The notes below the pieces were generated by a model. It was not told the origin of the DNA. It saw nothing but the letters and a program-made list of their open reading frames with translations, and ran no database searches. A DNA stretch of 64,000 nt from Synanceia verrucosa (Eukaryota > Chordata > Actinopteri > Perciformes > Synanceiidae): the NCBI GenBank assembly GCA_029721515.1, contig CM056559.1:6263001-6327000 (forward strand), in the 5' to 3' direction. Each line of letters begins with the position of its first letter. Positions within the stretch are counted from its first letter, which is position 1. The position numbers were made by a program, and so were the translations under genes. Shown piece after piece: positions 37,800 through 50,049 of the stretch.

Positions 37800-38435
37800 C
37801 CCGGCTACAGTGGCAGCTGCTGGCCTTTCAAAGAGGGGAAGCTCATTATGAGCTTACGTGATAAAATTTGATAAAACGATCTAACGAAACAATATTAAAT
37901 GATGAAATTATGTTAAACTGAAGCAAGGAAATACTATGAGTATATTTTATTATTATAGTGTAAGAAATGAACAATTTCTTACACAATTTTGCCAAGCAAA
38001 TACCAACAAATGGGTCGCAGTTGTCTTTCAACTTTGCTTGCAAAATCTGCGATGAGCTGAGCTGAGTTGTCAAGTGTACATCTCAAAATACCTGTCAGTC
38101 AAAACGGGATTCAGCCTTTCGACTGACCCTCCAATCACCATGCGGAAGCTCAGTGTCCAGGCCAGCCGAGGCCCGCCCACAGCTCCATTCACCCCCAGAG
38201 ACGTGGAGCGTCTGGGGGCGGGACCGTCGAGTTTTGAGGCAATGGAAAAAAAACTGTTCCATGCAGTCCCATTGAAGTGCATGGACACTCAGCTTCTACA
38301 GTCAAATGCTTTGACCATAGGCCGTATATAAGGAATATATGTGTGAGAAGTTAACAGTGAAATGTTAACACGACTGTATATTTAACCGTTTAATTTTTGA
38401 CATTTTAGGGGAAGCTGAGCTTCCCCTGCAGTCTT
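37800..38435. repeat. Possible DNA-transposon remnant
   Basis: 'caaagaggggaagctcatta' at the left and 'aggggaagctgagcttcccc' at the right suggest related terminal parts. The GC-rich island at 38150-38230 between them ('gaggcccgcccacagctcca') resembles repeat-internal sequence rather than an exon. No TSD or transposase found. Confidence 0.35.
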
Positions 38436-39330
38436 AGAGAAATTGCCTGTCTGGCTATTAATATACGTTGAATTTATCTCTGAGCAGACAGACAAATCCC
38501 ACAACACACTCTTCACTCTGAAAGCCAAAACAAGCTTTTAGGAGGAACTTTTCTGCCCTTCCTTCTCCTTCCCAAAAAACAGAAAATCTCCCTCCATTGA
38601 TTTCCTGTTAGTTTGTGACCAAAATAGTGCATTGCTGAGTCCCTTGTGTGTGTTGAGCTGTAGACAAGCAGGCAGTCAGAGCCTGCAGGGCTGGGAACAG
38701 AGTAGAGGGGAGATGACGGTGCATGAGTCTGTGAGAGCCTCCCATGACAGGCGGTCCCAGACGAGGAAGCCAAATAAACAACAAGCTAAAGGAACATAGA
38801 GCTACGCCTTGAGCCTGGAGAGAGAAAATAGAAAGAGAGACAGGAGAGAGCTCGGGAATAAGATGACACAGCGTGCAGAGGCTTCCGGAGAGGGTAATGA
38901 GTTTGGCCAGGTTCCCATGAAATGCTGCACCGCACAGAGAGAAAGAGAGAGAGAAAAAAAAAATGCCCCCATCCCATCATCTTTTGTCTCTAGAAAAGAA
39001 GTCCATTGTTGTTTCTGCATCAGAGAAGCCACAATCCAATTCTGGCTGCAGCAGAGAAACACCCACGCTCCTGCTGTTTACTGTCAGTATTGACTTCTGA
39101 ATAGTATGCTTACCTCATTTGAGCCTAAAGGCATATAGACCCACCACCCAAAGAGAAGTACAAATGGAGAGAGATGAACAGGCATTAGTAGTATTGACCA
39201 TATTCACAGATCAATATGCTTCTATTATTGGTGTATTTGGGTGAAGTGGCTCTTACACTGACCCTTTCCTCTCTCTTTATTCGTTTCTCTTTTCTTCTTC
39301 CTGCTTCTACCCTTTACTTTTTCAATGCAG

Positions 39331-39401
39331 AGGGTCTCTATCATCTGGGGGATCCACGCTGTGCTCCTCAGAGCAGCATTGAAGGACTGGAGGACACAGA
39401 G
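39331..39401 (+). CDS. pitpnm3: pitpnm3 exon 4 (residues 77-100)
   Basis: Acceptor TTTCAATGCAG|AG, donor ACAGAG|GTAGGA, 71 nt, entering phase 1 and leaving phase 0. Encodes EGLYHLGDPRCAPQSSIEGL then EDTE, a low-conservation linker that corresponds to the end of human ...ELYRVSLRRQ...GSIEIHEDSEEG. About 18 human linker residues have no counterpart. Accepted because it bridges phases 1 and 0 exactly. Confidence 0.8.
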
Positions 39402-39522
39402 GTAGGATCGTTACAAATGGTACATTGAGCGTGTATGAAGTTTGTAGAAGTTTCACAGAATGCTTCTTCTAATCTTCCTCCTTCTTTGTCTCCTTTTCAA
39501 CCCTACCTAAACACTTTTGCAG

Positions 39523-39743
39523 AGGAAGTGTAAGACGCATGTGCTGCTGCTGGTGGTGCACGGGGGAAACATCCTGGATACAGCGGGCGGGGATCCCAGC
39601 ACAAAGGCTGGCGATGTGGCCACGCTGGCCTCGGTGCTGGAGAAGGTGACGCGGGCGCATTTCCAGGCCGCCGCCGAACACGTGATGATCAAGCTGGTGC
39701 CATGTCCGGCCGTATGCGCAGAGGCCTTCTCCCTGGTGTCCAA
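39523..39743 (+). CDS. pitpnm3: pitpnm3 exon 5 (residues 101-174)
   Basis: Acceptor CACTTTTGCAG|AGG, donor TCCAA|GTGAGT, 221 nt. Encodes [20 protein letters not shown], then a GGDPSTKAGDVATL segment, [11 protein letters not shown] and VPCPAVCAEAFSLVS. This is the highly conserved Nir-family block (human [37 protein letters not shown]). The VHGGNILDT strand resembles the start of a lipase-like alpha/beta fold. GC-rich codon use contrasts with the flanking introns. Confidence 0.96.
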
Positions 39744-40612
39744 GTGAGTGCTGTCTGCAGAACAGAGAGTTATTTTAAGTGTCTTATATGTGGATGAAAT
39801 CCAGGCTTTTAAGTGCAGCTAAACACACACTCAGTGGACACCCAGCTGCAGTGACGCTGTGAAGACAGCACGATCAGAGCAGACGGGCTTTGTTTTTGGG
39901 AGGGGGTGTCAGACAGACAGTATGGGGAAGATGATTGTGTTATTGTGTTATTAACACAAAAACATGTAAACTAGTAGAAATTCAAGCTCAAAATGAGCAC
40001 AATTTGTCCCCCTTTAAAAGCGAAATAACTGGAGAATGACCGGCGTTACTGAGAGCTTTGATGACTTAAAAGTATGGATGCATTATACTGTGGCCTTCAC
40101 AGACGATGGGAAATTTTGGACCAGTGTGTGAGACAACATCAAACACTAAATGAGGGGATATTTTTTGAAAGAAGGAGACTATCCCTCCTGTATAATTCTT
40201 GAATAATCTATGTCAACGAGCATTAAAGCTGCTCTGCAGACTCGTTGTGGCTGAATAAGACACTTTATCCGTCTCATGCATAGCCCTGGGTTGTCCTCCC
40301 ATCCCTCAGTAGCAGAATGCAGTGTGATCTCATTATCCCTTTTTAAGGTGTGACAGGTTAGCGTCTCCCATCATTTATTTCTCAAAAAGCTCCAAAAAGT
40401 GACACCTGTTGCATACTAACTCCTGCAGACACTGTTTTTTACACCCAGAATTCACACACTTTATCTTGGGGCTGGGTATAAGATGGATAATGGTTGTTAC
40501 ATTTAATTTGACAACCATTTATGTCACTGTCTCCTTCAGCCAGATTACAAAACTGATTGGATCGATCATGTTTTTTCCAAGCTACCTGCTGAAAAAGAAC
40601 ACATGCCATTAA

Positions 40613-41048
40613 CTCTGAGTGCCAGCTAGTTTTTAAAATTGAAAGTGCCTTGTGTGAGCATTTATGCCCATTTTGAGTGATATTTATAGACCCATAGAAT
40701 ATTTTGTACCATGTCTCTGAAAACACAGAGTAGCTCAAATGAAAGAAGAGACTGTATTTCATCATGCAAAAAAACCCATTTGTTTTTACCTTATTCCATT
40801 CTTGTTTTATCTGGAGGAGAGTAGAGGCCACTTTCACCAAAATTGACACTTTTGTTCAGAATCCGTCTGTTTTTGTCTCTAAACACGATTGTCTCCACTT
40901 CCTGCTTTGATCTCTGTGGTGCATATTAACCCTTTATGTCCCGACTACAAATCACAGAAGCCCCAAAATTACTCCCGGGCTGTGGGAGACTCACTGCAAA
41001 AAAAACAAAACACTTTGACGGCGAAACTTGTTAATGGCACTCAAAGAG
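40613..41048 (+). mobile_element. TTAA-type MITE copy 3 (best preserved)
   Basis: TTAA|CTCTGAGTGCCAG at the left (TTAA 40609-40612) and TGGCACTCAAAGAG|TTAA at the right (41049-41052) give inverted ends and TTAA duplication, the pattern of piggyBac-type elements. It aligns along its length with copies at 6944-7334 (inverted) and 10550-11012. No transposase frame. Confidence 0.88.
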
Positions 41049-43436
41049 TTAATTAGCATGACATTGATCAGCACCAACACAGGGATGGATGAGCAGGACG
41101 TTATCTCATGTGTTCATTGTCGCTGCCTTCTTCCTGACACTGTCATGTCATTGAAGTTGCTACTTCCACAGGCTGTTTAAAGGTGTAGTTACACTCAGGA
41201 GGAGCTTTTTTAGTGTCTGCTTAGTTCAGTCAGAGACTATTTATAGCAGAGGTTTGGTGGAAAGGGACTGCTCTTTGAGAGAGAAATATCTGGGCAACGA
41301 AAAAGAAAATATGGATATTAAATCTTAATTAAATCAACAATATCAAAAAACACACATGAGGAGAGCATCAGGTTACATTGGCTTTGCTTTGCACATACAT
41401 GTTAGTTAGTCAGAAGGGCGATGAAGCATGAATGAATGATGGCTTAATTCCATTTAGCAGCTTCAGTTTCAGGCTCCTGGTGCCGAGCAGCTCTGTCATC
41501 ACTGACTGGGACTCTTGAATAGAACAGAGTTAATGTTGTTAGTACCACCTGTGCTTTATCTACTATCAGTCAAAATGTCTACTCTGGAAAAAGTATCTCA
41601 AAGTTTTTACTTGACTAAAGATAGCATCCCGATCTGCAAAAGTGTTGTTTCAATAAATTGTTTCAAACCTGATATTTAGGCACCGCAACTTCCCTTATTT
41701 TGTTTTTATGATGATTTTCAGTCTCCTGCTGTGTTTTTGTATTATACTGACGTTCTCACCAGTTTCATAGACAGCTCTCATTACTATTAAGCAGTAATGA
41801 ACGGACTGCACAGGCCTTAAGGAGTATCTTTCAGGTATCTGCCCAGCATGAATGCATTTTTGCATGAGGAAATTGGCTAAAGAGGTGAAGGTTAATCGAG
41901 GAAAATGTATTTTCCAAAGACCCATAAACAGATCGTTTGATGTTAATTAGTGCGCTTGTGACATTTCTCAGACACTGCTAGCATGTGGCCACGTGGAATA
42001 TTTAACTCAGAACATTTTGAATGCTGTTGTTTTTAATTTCAAATTAGTCCCACGGCAAAATGAATGACTAAATATTATTATACAGTTCCCACTGATCCCA
42101 AGGCCTTTGTAAGGAATGGTGCAATTATCTGTTTGCCTAATTAGCTGCTGTTACTTTGTATTCCGGTTTCATTTGTGGTTTTAGTTTCAGAATGGGAGTT
42201 AATTGTGAATAGATTAGTGTCCCCTAATGATAGATGATACAGCTTTCTCATCAATAAAACTCACAGGTCTTATTCCTTGCCTGTAGATTTTTTTTTTTAG
42301 ATGCGTGATATAAAAACACGTCTGCTCTTTTTTGTCTCTACTCATCTGCTGCCTGTACAGAGAGCTACTTAGGCGTAACTAATGATTTCATTTCACATTC
42401 ACTGCCACATGTCCCAGTGGTCACCAGGTTTATCTTTGACAGCGTTGCTTAGTTTCCGCTGCTCTCCAATTATATGCAGAGGTTGTTTTTGCCTGAATTG
42501 TCACTAATCACTGTAGCTGAAAGAATGTGTTTGGCAGTCAAGTTGAAGCTTCTGTCTGGCTGTGTGACTGACGTTAGCGAGAGTGAGGCAGTGACTGGAG
42601 CAAGACGAGCGGAAAGAGATTTGAGTTGTGTTGCTGCTCGGCAGCTTGACATCTGCTTAGCTTTCTCCACATCCAAAGATGAAATATTCAAGACAACAAC
42701 TTCCCATGGCAGTCGAGCAGAACTGATTGATTGCAGCATTTTTCAATTGCCTATTCTTGAACACATGCACAATGAAAAAAGACCCATTCATATTGAAACA
42801 CTTCGTCACAAAGGACCCAAGCTGTCTCATTAAGAAACACACGACTGAGAAGAGTCAATAAAAGGAGAAACAAATAAACAATTAAAGTGTACACCATCCC
42901 AATTATCCCAAAAAAACAGAAACAGGTTTATCAATGTGGAATTAGTTAATTCCCTCTGTATTTATGTTGATCTGGAGGTTTTATTGCCTCAGTTATTAGC
43001 TTCCAATATTTTCATTTCCTTGTTGTTAAGAAACAAATCTAGTTGATAAAGTCCAAACTGTATTTGAATGCATCCTATCTGATACAACCGTTAGTGGACA
43101 ACCCAAGTCTATCAATAATTTGCATGTCGAGTGGAAAATTGGCATATTGGTTTAATGTTACCTCCACTAAAAGTGGTTGGTTTTGCCACTGACAGGTTCA
43201 GATTGATATTACAAGTGTCTGATAACATTATAGAAAGGACCCTACAGAAAAAATAAAACCTTTTTGTGTCTAAGTCCCACATAAAGATAAGTCTCATTTT
43301 GAAATCTGAATATGGGACAGCAGTATTTCTCCTCTGTGGTCTCAGTCACTCAAAGAAAAACCAGTTTCAGAATGACGCCTCTCCTCTCCTCCTTCTAAGG
43401 TTCTCTGTTAGGGCCACATTGAGAACTTTTTTTTTT

Positions 43437-43632
43437 ACAGACAGAATAAAGTCACAATTTACCAGAATAAAGTCATTAATCTACAAGCGTAAAGTCATTA
43501 TTTATGAGAATAAAGTCGTAAATTTACAAGATTACAGTCATTATTTACGAGAATGAAGTCATTATTTACGAGAATAAAGTCGTAAATTTACAAAATTAGT
43601 CATTATTTACGAGAATAAAGTCATTATTTACA
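43437..43632 (+). repeat. Minisatellite, about 21-bp unit
   Basis: Tandem degenerate copies of GAGAATAAAGTCATTATTTAC with a variant containing CGTAAATTTACA. Five copies retain an AATAAA hexamer in the sense orientation of pitpnm3. Confidence 0.9.
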
Positions 43633-46496
43633 CTCTGTTGTATAATACTGTACCAATTAAAATAAATGTTTTTACTTACTACACACAACAAATGAAAAAG
43701 GATCCAGGTTAAAAAACACCAAAGTTCCCCTTTAATTAAGGAAGGATTAGTGAAGTGTATTTCTCATTGCTGCACCCTCAAAGAGCAGTTCCTTACAAGA
43801 TCATTTAAGAACCTTTGCAACCATTTATTCATTCATTCTTTTACCATTTTTATTGTTATTTATTTAGTTCTAGATTTGAATTATATTGATATTGGAGGGT
43901 TTTAAAAAATCAGATTACGATACTCCAGCTTATATAAATTAACGTAGCATTGCTGATGCTAAATACAGGATTGGGAGCATTTATAATGTCTCTCTCTCAA
44001 CAGCTCTCAACATGGCAACAGTGAGCCATGGCTTTTTGCTAACAGTGCTAACTGCTCTAAACAGTGTTATCCGCCGTTGGTTGAAACAGCATGATTAGCT
44101 GTAACTGCTGTTACATATATTTTTCAGTGTTTCTGTGTTATATGCAAGAGCTATTATAGAAAACAAATTCCAGCCAAAGCCTACTTATGGCTCCAGGTTG
44201 TCGACACACAGTGTGTGCAGTCAATAGGTATTCACACACACCCACACTGCAACAAGCACAACACTTATTCACCGACCCTTTTGTCATTTAACAGTGTTTG
44301 CTCTAATGACAGTGTTGGACTTGTGGGTGTGTGGAGCCTCAATTATTTGCATGCCAACATAAACAGAGGAATAGGCAGCCCCACGGAAGGAGTTTCTGCT
44401 GTGTGGGTAATTTACTCTCATTCTGAGTAACAGCTTGGTCGAAAAATCACACCACAGAGTGGAGGTGGCAAAACCTCTTAGCACCTCAAACACAAACTTT
44501 CACATAAACAAACCACTTTTGACTTGGTGCTTCATAATTCCTTATGTACTGTTGGATCATGTCCCCATAGAGACTGAACATGTCCTCAGCTTGTGCTGTC
44601 CTGGTTACTGCCTGCTGTGCTCCTGGAGGCCTCTGAGCTCTGATTAGTAGCTCTGCTTGCTAATGAATCCACCTTGCAGAGCTAGCTAGGAGCTGGGTGT
44701 TAAGACAACGCACACATGTAATCCATAAACACACTCTCACAACATCCCACACAAAAACAGTTGGAGCACGTCCAATTAACAGCGACAGTGAAAAGGCTCC
44801 CAAATTGATTTCCTCTTGCAGCCAACACACTGCTTCTGTCACAGTTTGAAGAGACATAAACATTTCAACTGTTGAAAACTTCATCTGAGCAGCAGGAGAG
44901 AGAAATTAAATTGATTCAGTGTCATTTTACAGGACCAGCTTTCTATCAGAGAAAAGAGATTGAAGTGGGGGAGGAGGCGGTCCACTTGTCCATGTGCACA
45001 AATGGTGACCTGAGGTCAGGGCGATGGAGACTCATTATTCTGGCCGTTGGTGGCTGGAGACGTGCTGCTACTATTTTTGGGCCCTCTCTCTAATTAAGAA
45101 GAGTCTGCAGAGGCCCCAGTGTTCATGCTAATTGTGCAAACGGTGTGCAGCGCTAAGCCAGCCATTAAGGAACGGGAAGAGCAATTTAGCAGGAACCTGA
45201 CGGACTTCAGAGGTTCCAGTTTGACATTATATGGAGAGAGGTGGGAGGGTGGTGGAGCAGCTTAATAGAGCCTGTCTCAAGGTTATGCTGTGTGAGATGA
45301 GGCTGACTCGAGGTTTAATCGGCCCACTCAGCTTTATCTTCTCCCACGCTGTTATTAATGCATCTCTTCCTCACATTACCATGAAACCTTGAGGAAAAGA
45401 TCTGTATATTGCTCAGTATATAATAATATGCCAATTATTACCCTGCTTTAAGTTGTTATTGAGTCAGTCTCTGACAGTGTTTCACGACAACTCAATGTGA
45501 TAATTACTGTAAAGCTGTAGGATGAAGGATAACCTCACAGCTGATCTAAAAGCCAACCGTGTCTGTTAACAAAGTGGCAAATTTGGCTTTTCTGTTATTT
45601 ATGATTCTTTAAGATGTGCACTTCAGCGACACCTCAATATGACCTCAGCATACCTCAGTTAATATCGCTTGTGTCGTACTAATGAGAGCAGAGGGACATG
45701 AATGGGGTAAATGCTACCGCTGGTGATCGAGTGACTCACATCTTCAAATAACGGTGGCAGGCGCTCCTCTGCCATTCAGGGCTCTGTTGATGTGCTTCCT
45801 TTGAGGAACAAAAAGGCACCCCACATAGCAGCGAAATTTCTGCGCTGACTCATGGTTGTCAAGTTTATAGCTCCTGTCGCCTGTTTTGGATGAACGCGGC
45901 TTGCTCTCAATTAATTTAAATCTACAATCATACAGTGAATATATTATCCAGATTATACAGCACCTGTTTCTGACAGCAAATACAGCTGCAGCGCTGCTCT
46001 GTCATGTGTGGAGTCTCAGCCGCACAGACTGTATTGATCACCAGCATTTTAGAGGAAATTAGAGTTAGGATTATTAAGATTAATCAGCCATTAAATGCAG
46101 CTATTATTCGGATGGCTTGGTGGAGCAGCCTTTTCTAAAGCTCTATGTTTGTATAGAAAATAATGTTAATGTCCTCAAATGAATTGAGGACCATCACAGC
46201 TGTCGAGGATTTTACACCTTCAAACACACAAATAAGCAAATCATTTATGTGCTCACTTTTGCATGTATAGCAGTGTGCGCTCCCTCTTAATAATACTAAA
46301 AAGTGCTCGCATCATTATGTAATTATGCAACACAAATAGTGAGTGTCTCACCTGAGTGGTGTAGCAGGTGTTAACCCTCTGTTCCTGTCTTGTAATTTGT
46401 GAAACCTGTAGAGGCAGAGCTGTTTGGAATATTAATTGGAGGTTTTTTTTATGTACGCTTGACCAAGTGTGTGCTTTCTGGAGAGTTTGTTAGTAG

Positions 46497-47334
46497 AAAG
46501 ACTTTCACACTGTCCTCGTTTGGTCCACATTAAACGGACCAGAGTTCGTTTTCTCAGATAATCCGCTTTGTTTGGGCAGGTGTGAAAGCTCATTCGAACT
46601 CTGGTGTGGACCAAACAAATGAACTCTGATCCTTTTGAAATCAGGGGTCTCGGTTCGTTTGCAAGTGAACACTGGTGCAGTTCGTATGCAGTGTGAAAGC
46701 TCACCGGATCATAACTACTGAAAGTCACAGTCCTTAAACTCTGTGCTGATGTGTTGTCACATGTTATATTGTCAAAGTTAGAAAATTAACAGCTTCAATC
46801 CATGAGGAACTACGTTAGCATTCACTAGGATTTAGTTAGACAGCGTTAACCTTGTAGCATTCCCTCAATTAATGTAACGAAGCACAATACCAGATTGCCA
46901 GTGCAGAGTATATTGCCCCTGTTTGTTTGCAGTATGTGAGTTTACATACATTACCTGCCATCTGTGTAGCAGCAACATCAACAACTCGTCATCATTCATC
47001 ATTGTTAGTCTTCTGGTGCCGTTTCTTTATCATCCCTGCGATTGTTAGAGCGAAATGCTGTCTGCCTAGCTGCCTTTGGTGGTCGTACTGCACGGCTTGC
47101 TGAGCTATGTGCAACTGACTGATAAACAAAAGAAACAACACCCCCAAAATAGCGAACTGCACATGCTGCTCCATTGTAACTGTGTATATCCAGCAGGTCT
47201 GCTGCAAGTTTGGTGTGGTTCAGGAATTGTAGTGTGAAAGCGGAACTGAACCAAGTAATAAATGCAGCAATGTTGCAACTTTCAGCCCCCCCCCAAGCGA
47301 ACCGAGTCCGCTTGATTAGGTGTGAAAGCAACCT
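46497..47334. mobile_element. Harbinger-like non-autonomous DNA element
   Basis: The ends AAAGACTTTCACACTG and AGGTGTGAAAGCAACCT are imperfect inverted repeats flanked by TAG on both sides (46494-46496, 47335-47337), fitting a 3-bp TSD. Subterminal 'gtgtgaaagc' motifs recur, as in other fish elements of this kind. It is about 838 bp with no transposase recognised; the superfamily is an inference. Confidence 0.6.
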
Positions 47335-47659
47335 TAGCTAAGACAGGTGACGACAAAGCTCGGACCAGAACCTCAGTGGCGCTCAGCTGGGATGTAGGGA
47401 TTTCTCAATAAACAGGCACCTGATAAACAAATCATCAGATGATGGCTTCATGGTGCAGAAACAAAGTCTTCTTCCCAGAGCAATATGTTGCCGTCGCTGT
47501 GCTTGAATTGCCTGAGCTGAATATTTCACACAGCAGCTTTCTGGAGAGGTAGTGTGTGACTGTTGTTATGCAAATAACTGTGTTCCAGTGCCACAGAATA
47601 TATTACAATGGTTTCTTTTTTTTCCCCTGTTTTCTTACAAAGCAGCACAATGTGTGCAA

Positions 47660-47740
47660 TCTGTCTTAACAAGCTGCCTTTCCTTGCAAATTTCCCTCTG
47701 GGTGGGACGAATAAAGATCTTAACTTAACTTGAAAGCAGT
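47660..47740 (+). repeat. LINE/SINE tail-like fragment
   Basis: 'aaatttccctctgggtgg' followed by 'gaataaagatcttaactta' resembles the common fish tail 'ttccctctgggattaataaa'. Only the 3' end is present. Confidence 0.4.
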
Positions 47741-48131
47741 GTACATACAGAAAGAGTCCTTAATCAGGTTGCACTCCGAGTGCAGGTTTTTTCCTCCCTG
47801 CAGCTCATCATGTGTCCCTTGTTAAAGCAAAAAAAGTGAATACAAATATAATCTTTCAGCTCTAATACAATTGCAATTGAAGTAGGCATAATCACAGTAA
47901 CATGTGGAGTTCTTTGATTATAATTAAATAATAATTAACATTAATTAAGGTTTGTCCAGCTTGATTGTATTTCTTAACTGGGCCAGTTGCACAGTTGAAT
48001 TTCAACATTTCATGTGACATGCAGGTAGAAGTGAACTCTTGTTGGGATATTTTTCATCACTTCTCACACTTGTTCAACCCTTGACCTCTTCTCTATTTGA
48101 AGATATTTTGAAGGGGAAGTTCACTCTTTGG

Positions 48132-48493
48132 GGCGGCACGGTGGTGTAGTGGTTAGCACTGTCGCCTCACAGCAAGAAGGTACCGGGTTCGAATCCCGGG
48201 CCCGGGGCCTTTCTGTGTGGAGTTTGCATGTTCTCCCCGTGTCTGCGTGGGTTCTCTCCGGGTACTCCGGCTTCCTCCCACCATCCAAAAACATGCATGG
48301 GGATTAGGTTAATTGGCTAATTTAAATTGACCGTAGGTGTGAATGTGAGTGTGAATGGTTGTCTGTCTCTATGTGCCCTGCGATGAGGTGGCAACAGGGT
48401 GTACCCTGCCTTCCGCCCTAAGACAGCTGGGATAGGCTCCAGCCCCCCCGCGACCCTATGAGGATAAGCGGTAGATAATGGATGGATGGATGG
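48132..48493 (+). mobile_element. Complete SINE-like retroelement with 15-bp TSD
   Basis: The head GGCGGCACGGTGGTGTAGTG carries a tRNA-like A box (TAGTGGTTAGC, 48147-48157) and B box (GGTTCGAATCC, 48186-48196). The 3' end is (GGAT)n. Identical 15-bp copies of AAGTTCACTCTTTGG flank it (48117-48131, 48494-48508), showing target-primed retroposition. Two further copies lie at 17159-17431 and 57381-57735 in the opposite orientation. Confidence 0.9.
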
Positions 48494-48520
48494 AAGTTCA
48501 CTCTTTGGTCAATTTATGTC

Positions 48521-48586
48521 ACACAGCAGCTTCTGTGAAATGTAGGATAAATAACACAGCAGCTTCTGTGAAATGTAGGATAAATA
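48521..48586 (+). repeat. Tandem duplication of a 33-bp unit
   Basis: Two perfect adjacent copies beginning ACACAGCAGCTTCTGTGAAA, directly after the TSD of the SINE-like element. Confidence 0.92.
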
Positions 48587-50049
48587 ACGTAGACTTTTGC
48601 CACATTCCCTCATGAAATGTTTTTGAGTATGCATGGAAAATATGACCTCCCTTTATTGAGATATATATTGAAATTATACAAAGTGGATGTGTGTATCTAA
48701 AAAAAAGAGGAGTGTTTAATTTCATATCATAATGTTAATGCAATGATAAAAGTAAATTACAACAATATGTATGTAAATTAGCCAGACACGTCTTTGGTAA
48801 TGAAAATTACACAGACATGCACGAGTTGAGTTTAACCTTTTCGTCAGACTGCATATAGACATGAAAAGAGAAAGGATTTTTATGACTTAAATATTGTCTT
48901 CCCTCACTCTTCCCTCAAACGGTGTTGTTGTGACACATCGCTGCAAATGGCAGCTGTGTCTGGTGAGATTTTTTGTTTCTGTCTTTTTTTTTTTTCTCAC
49001 CTGCATCCACTTGATATTTTGGTGACGTGCTGTGAACTCAACTTTGTCTAATTTTGAGAGTAGGCGCAGTAGGGAGGCGTATCGGCTGCAATCAAGGGAC
49101 ACATCACATGCGTCTTCAGTGTGGCTGGTTTGTGCTTGAGGCGCCCAACAAATCAGACCAGGTACAAACCACAGTCGTGTTCTGTGATTTTTTAAAAAAA
49201 AAAATTATGTAAATTTTAGAAGCCAACATGTTTAAAAAGACTTTCAAGTTCAAAGGTTTACCAGACATCTTTTAGATAGTATAGGTTGAGTCAGACATTA
49301 TTTTTCTTTCTTTTTTTAATTTTTAAATGCTAATAATTTTACTGTTTCCATAAAAAGGTGTCTACAACAACCCAAACCATAGCAAATAGCTATTAACTTA
49401 TAATAACAGAAGCAAAGTAACTCAACAGTAGGAAGCTGTTTCTGCTGTTATTAAGCCTATCCTGACAGTTTGGAGGTTAACTCTACTTCCTGCCTAGTGT
49501 GACTCCGTAAACCATATCACAAACTTTTTTTTTCTGCACACTGTTGCTGATCTTCTCCATAATCTTTTGTTAGAAAGTGACCAATGAGAGGCAACTAAAA
49601 TATGTCTGCACTATATCGCCCAGGCTGGAGTGGCATCTCCATAGTATCAGGGATTTAGACGTTTTTCAATCCATTCACTCTGGTGGCTGAAGTAAATAAT
49701 CACTCTTCAGCACAGATCTGTCACTGTCTGCTATTGTGTTGTCAGAGTGGATTGTGGAGGTGGCTTTATCCACCGTAGATATCGCAGACTGACTGTTGCT
49801 GGGAGCATAACCATCACATCAATTGTCTTGTTTCTTGGTGTATTGCAAACCAGGTGGCGCCTGTGATTAAGGAAAAAATACAGCTAAAGGAATAATTTTC
49901 AGAGGTTTTCAAATGTTTGATGGTTTATTTTAATAATTAGAAGTGGTCCTGAAATTATGAATATAATGAGAAGATTTACACAATTATGCAATTAGTGTAA
50001 GCAATCAAGTAAATGGATTAATCTGCATATACAACGGTCACAATCAGTG

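Larger units (their letters stand above)
30308..39330 (+). other. pitpnm3: pitpnm3 intron 3 (9.0 kb)
   Basis: Contains the (CA)n tract next to the donor, a perfect 17-bp inverted repeat at 30.9-31.0 kb, hAT-end remnants at 33.3 kb, TG-rich microsatellites with an associated repeat at 35.5-36.0 kb and a possible DNA-element remnant at 37.8-38.4 kb. I found no exon matching the extra linker residues of human PITPNM3. Confidence 0.8.

Noticed and set aside
38074..38331. GC-richer frame considered as a missing pitpnm3 exon between exons 3 and 4
   Set aside because: No similarity to the human linker, no matching acceptor/donor phases, and it is flanked by repeat-like sequence.
40439..40849. 136-codon minus-strand frame
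   Set aside because: Largely inside the TTAA-type MITE and disrupted in the other copies of that element; not a gene.
48147..48196. tRNA gene suggested by A- and B-box motifs
   Set aside because: The motifs are part of a 362-bp SINE-like element with TSD and relatives elsewhere; I do not see a complete tRNA cloverleaf.
49615..49640. Alu-like phrase 'cgcccaggctggagtggc'
   Set aside because: Alu is primate-specific; the match is short and the flanks do not fit, so it is coincidental.
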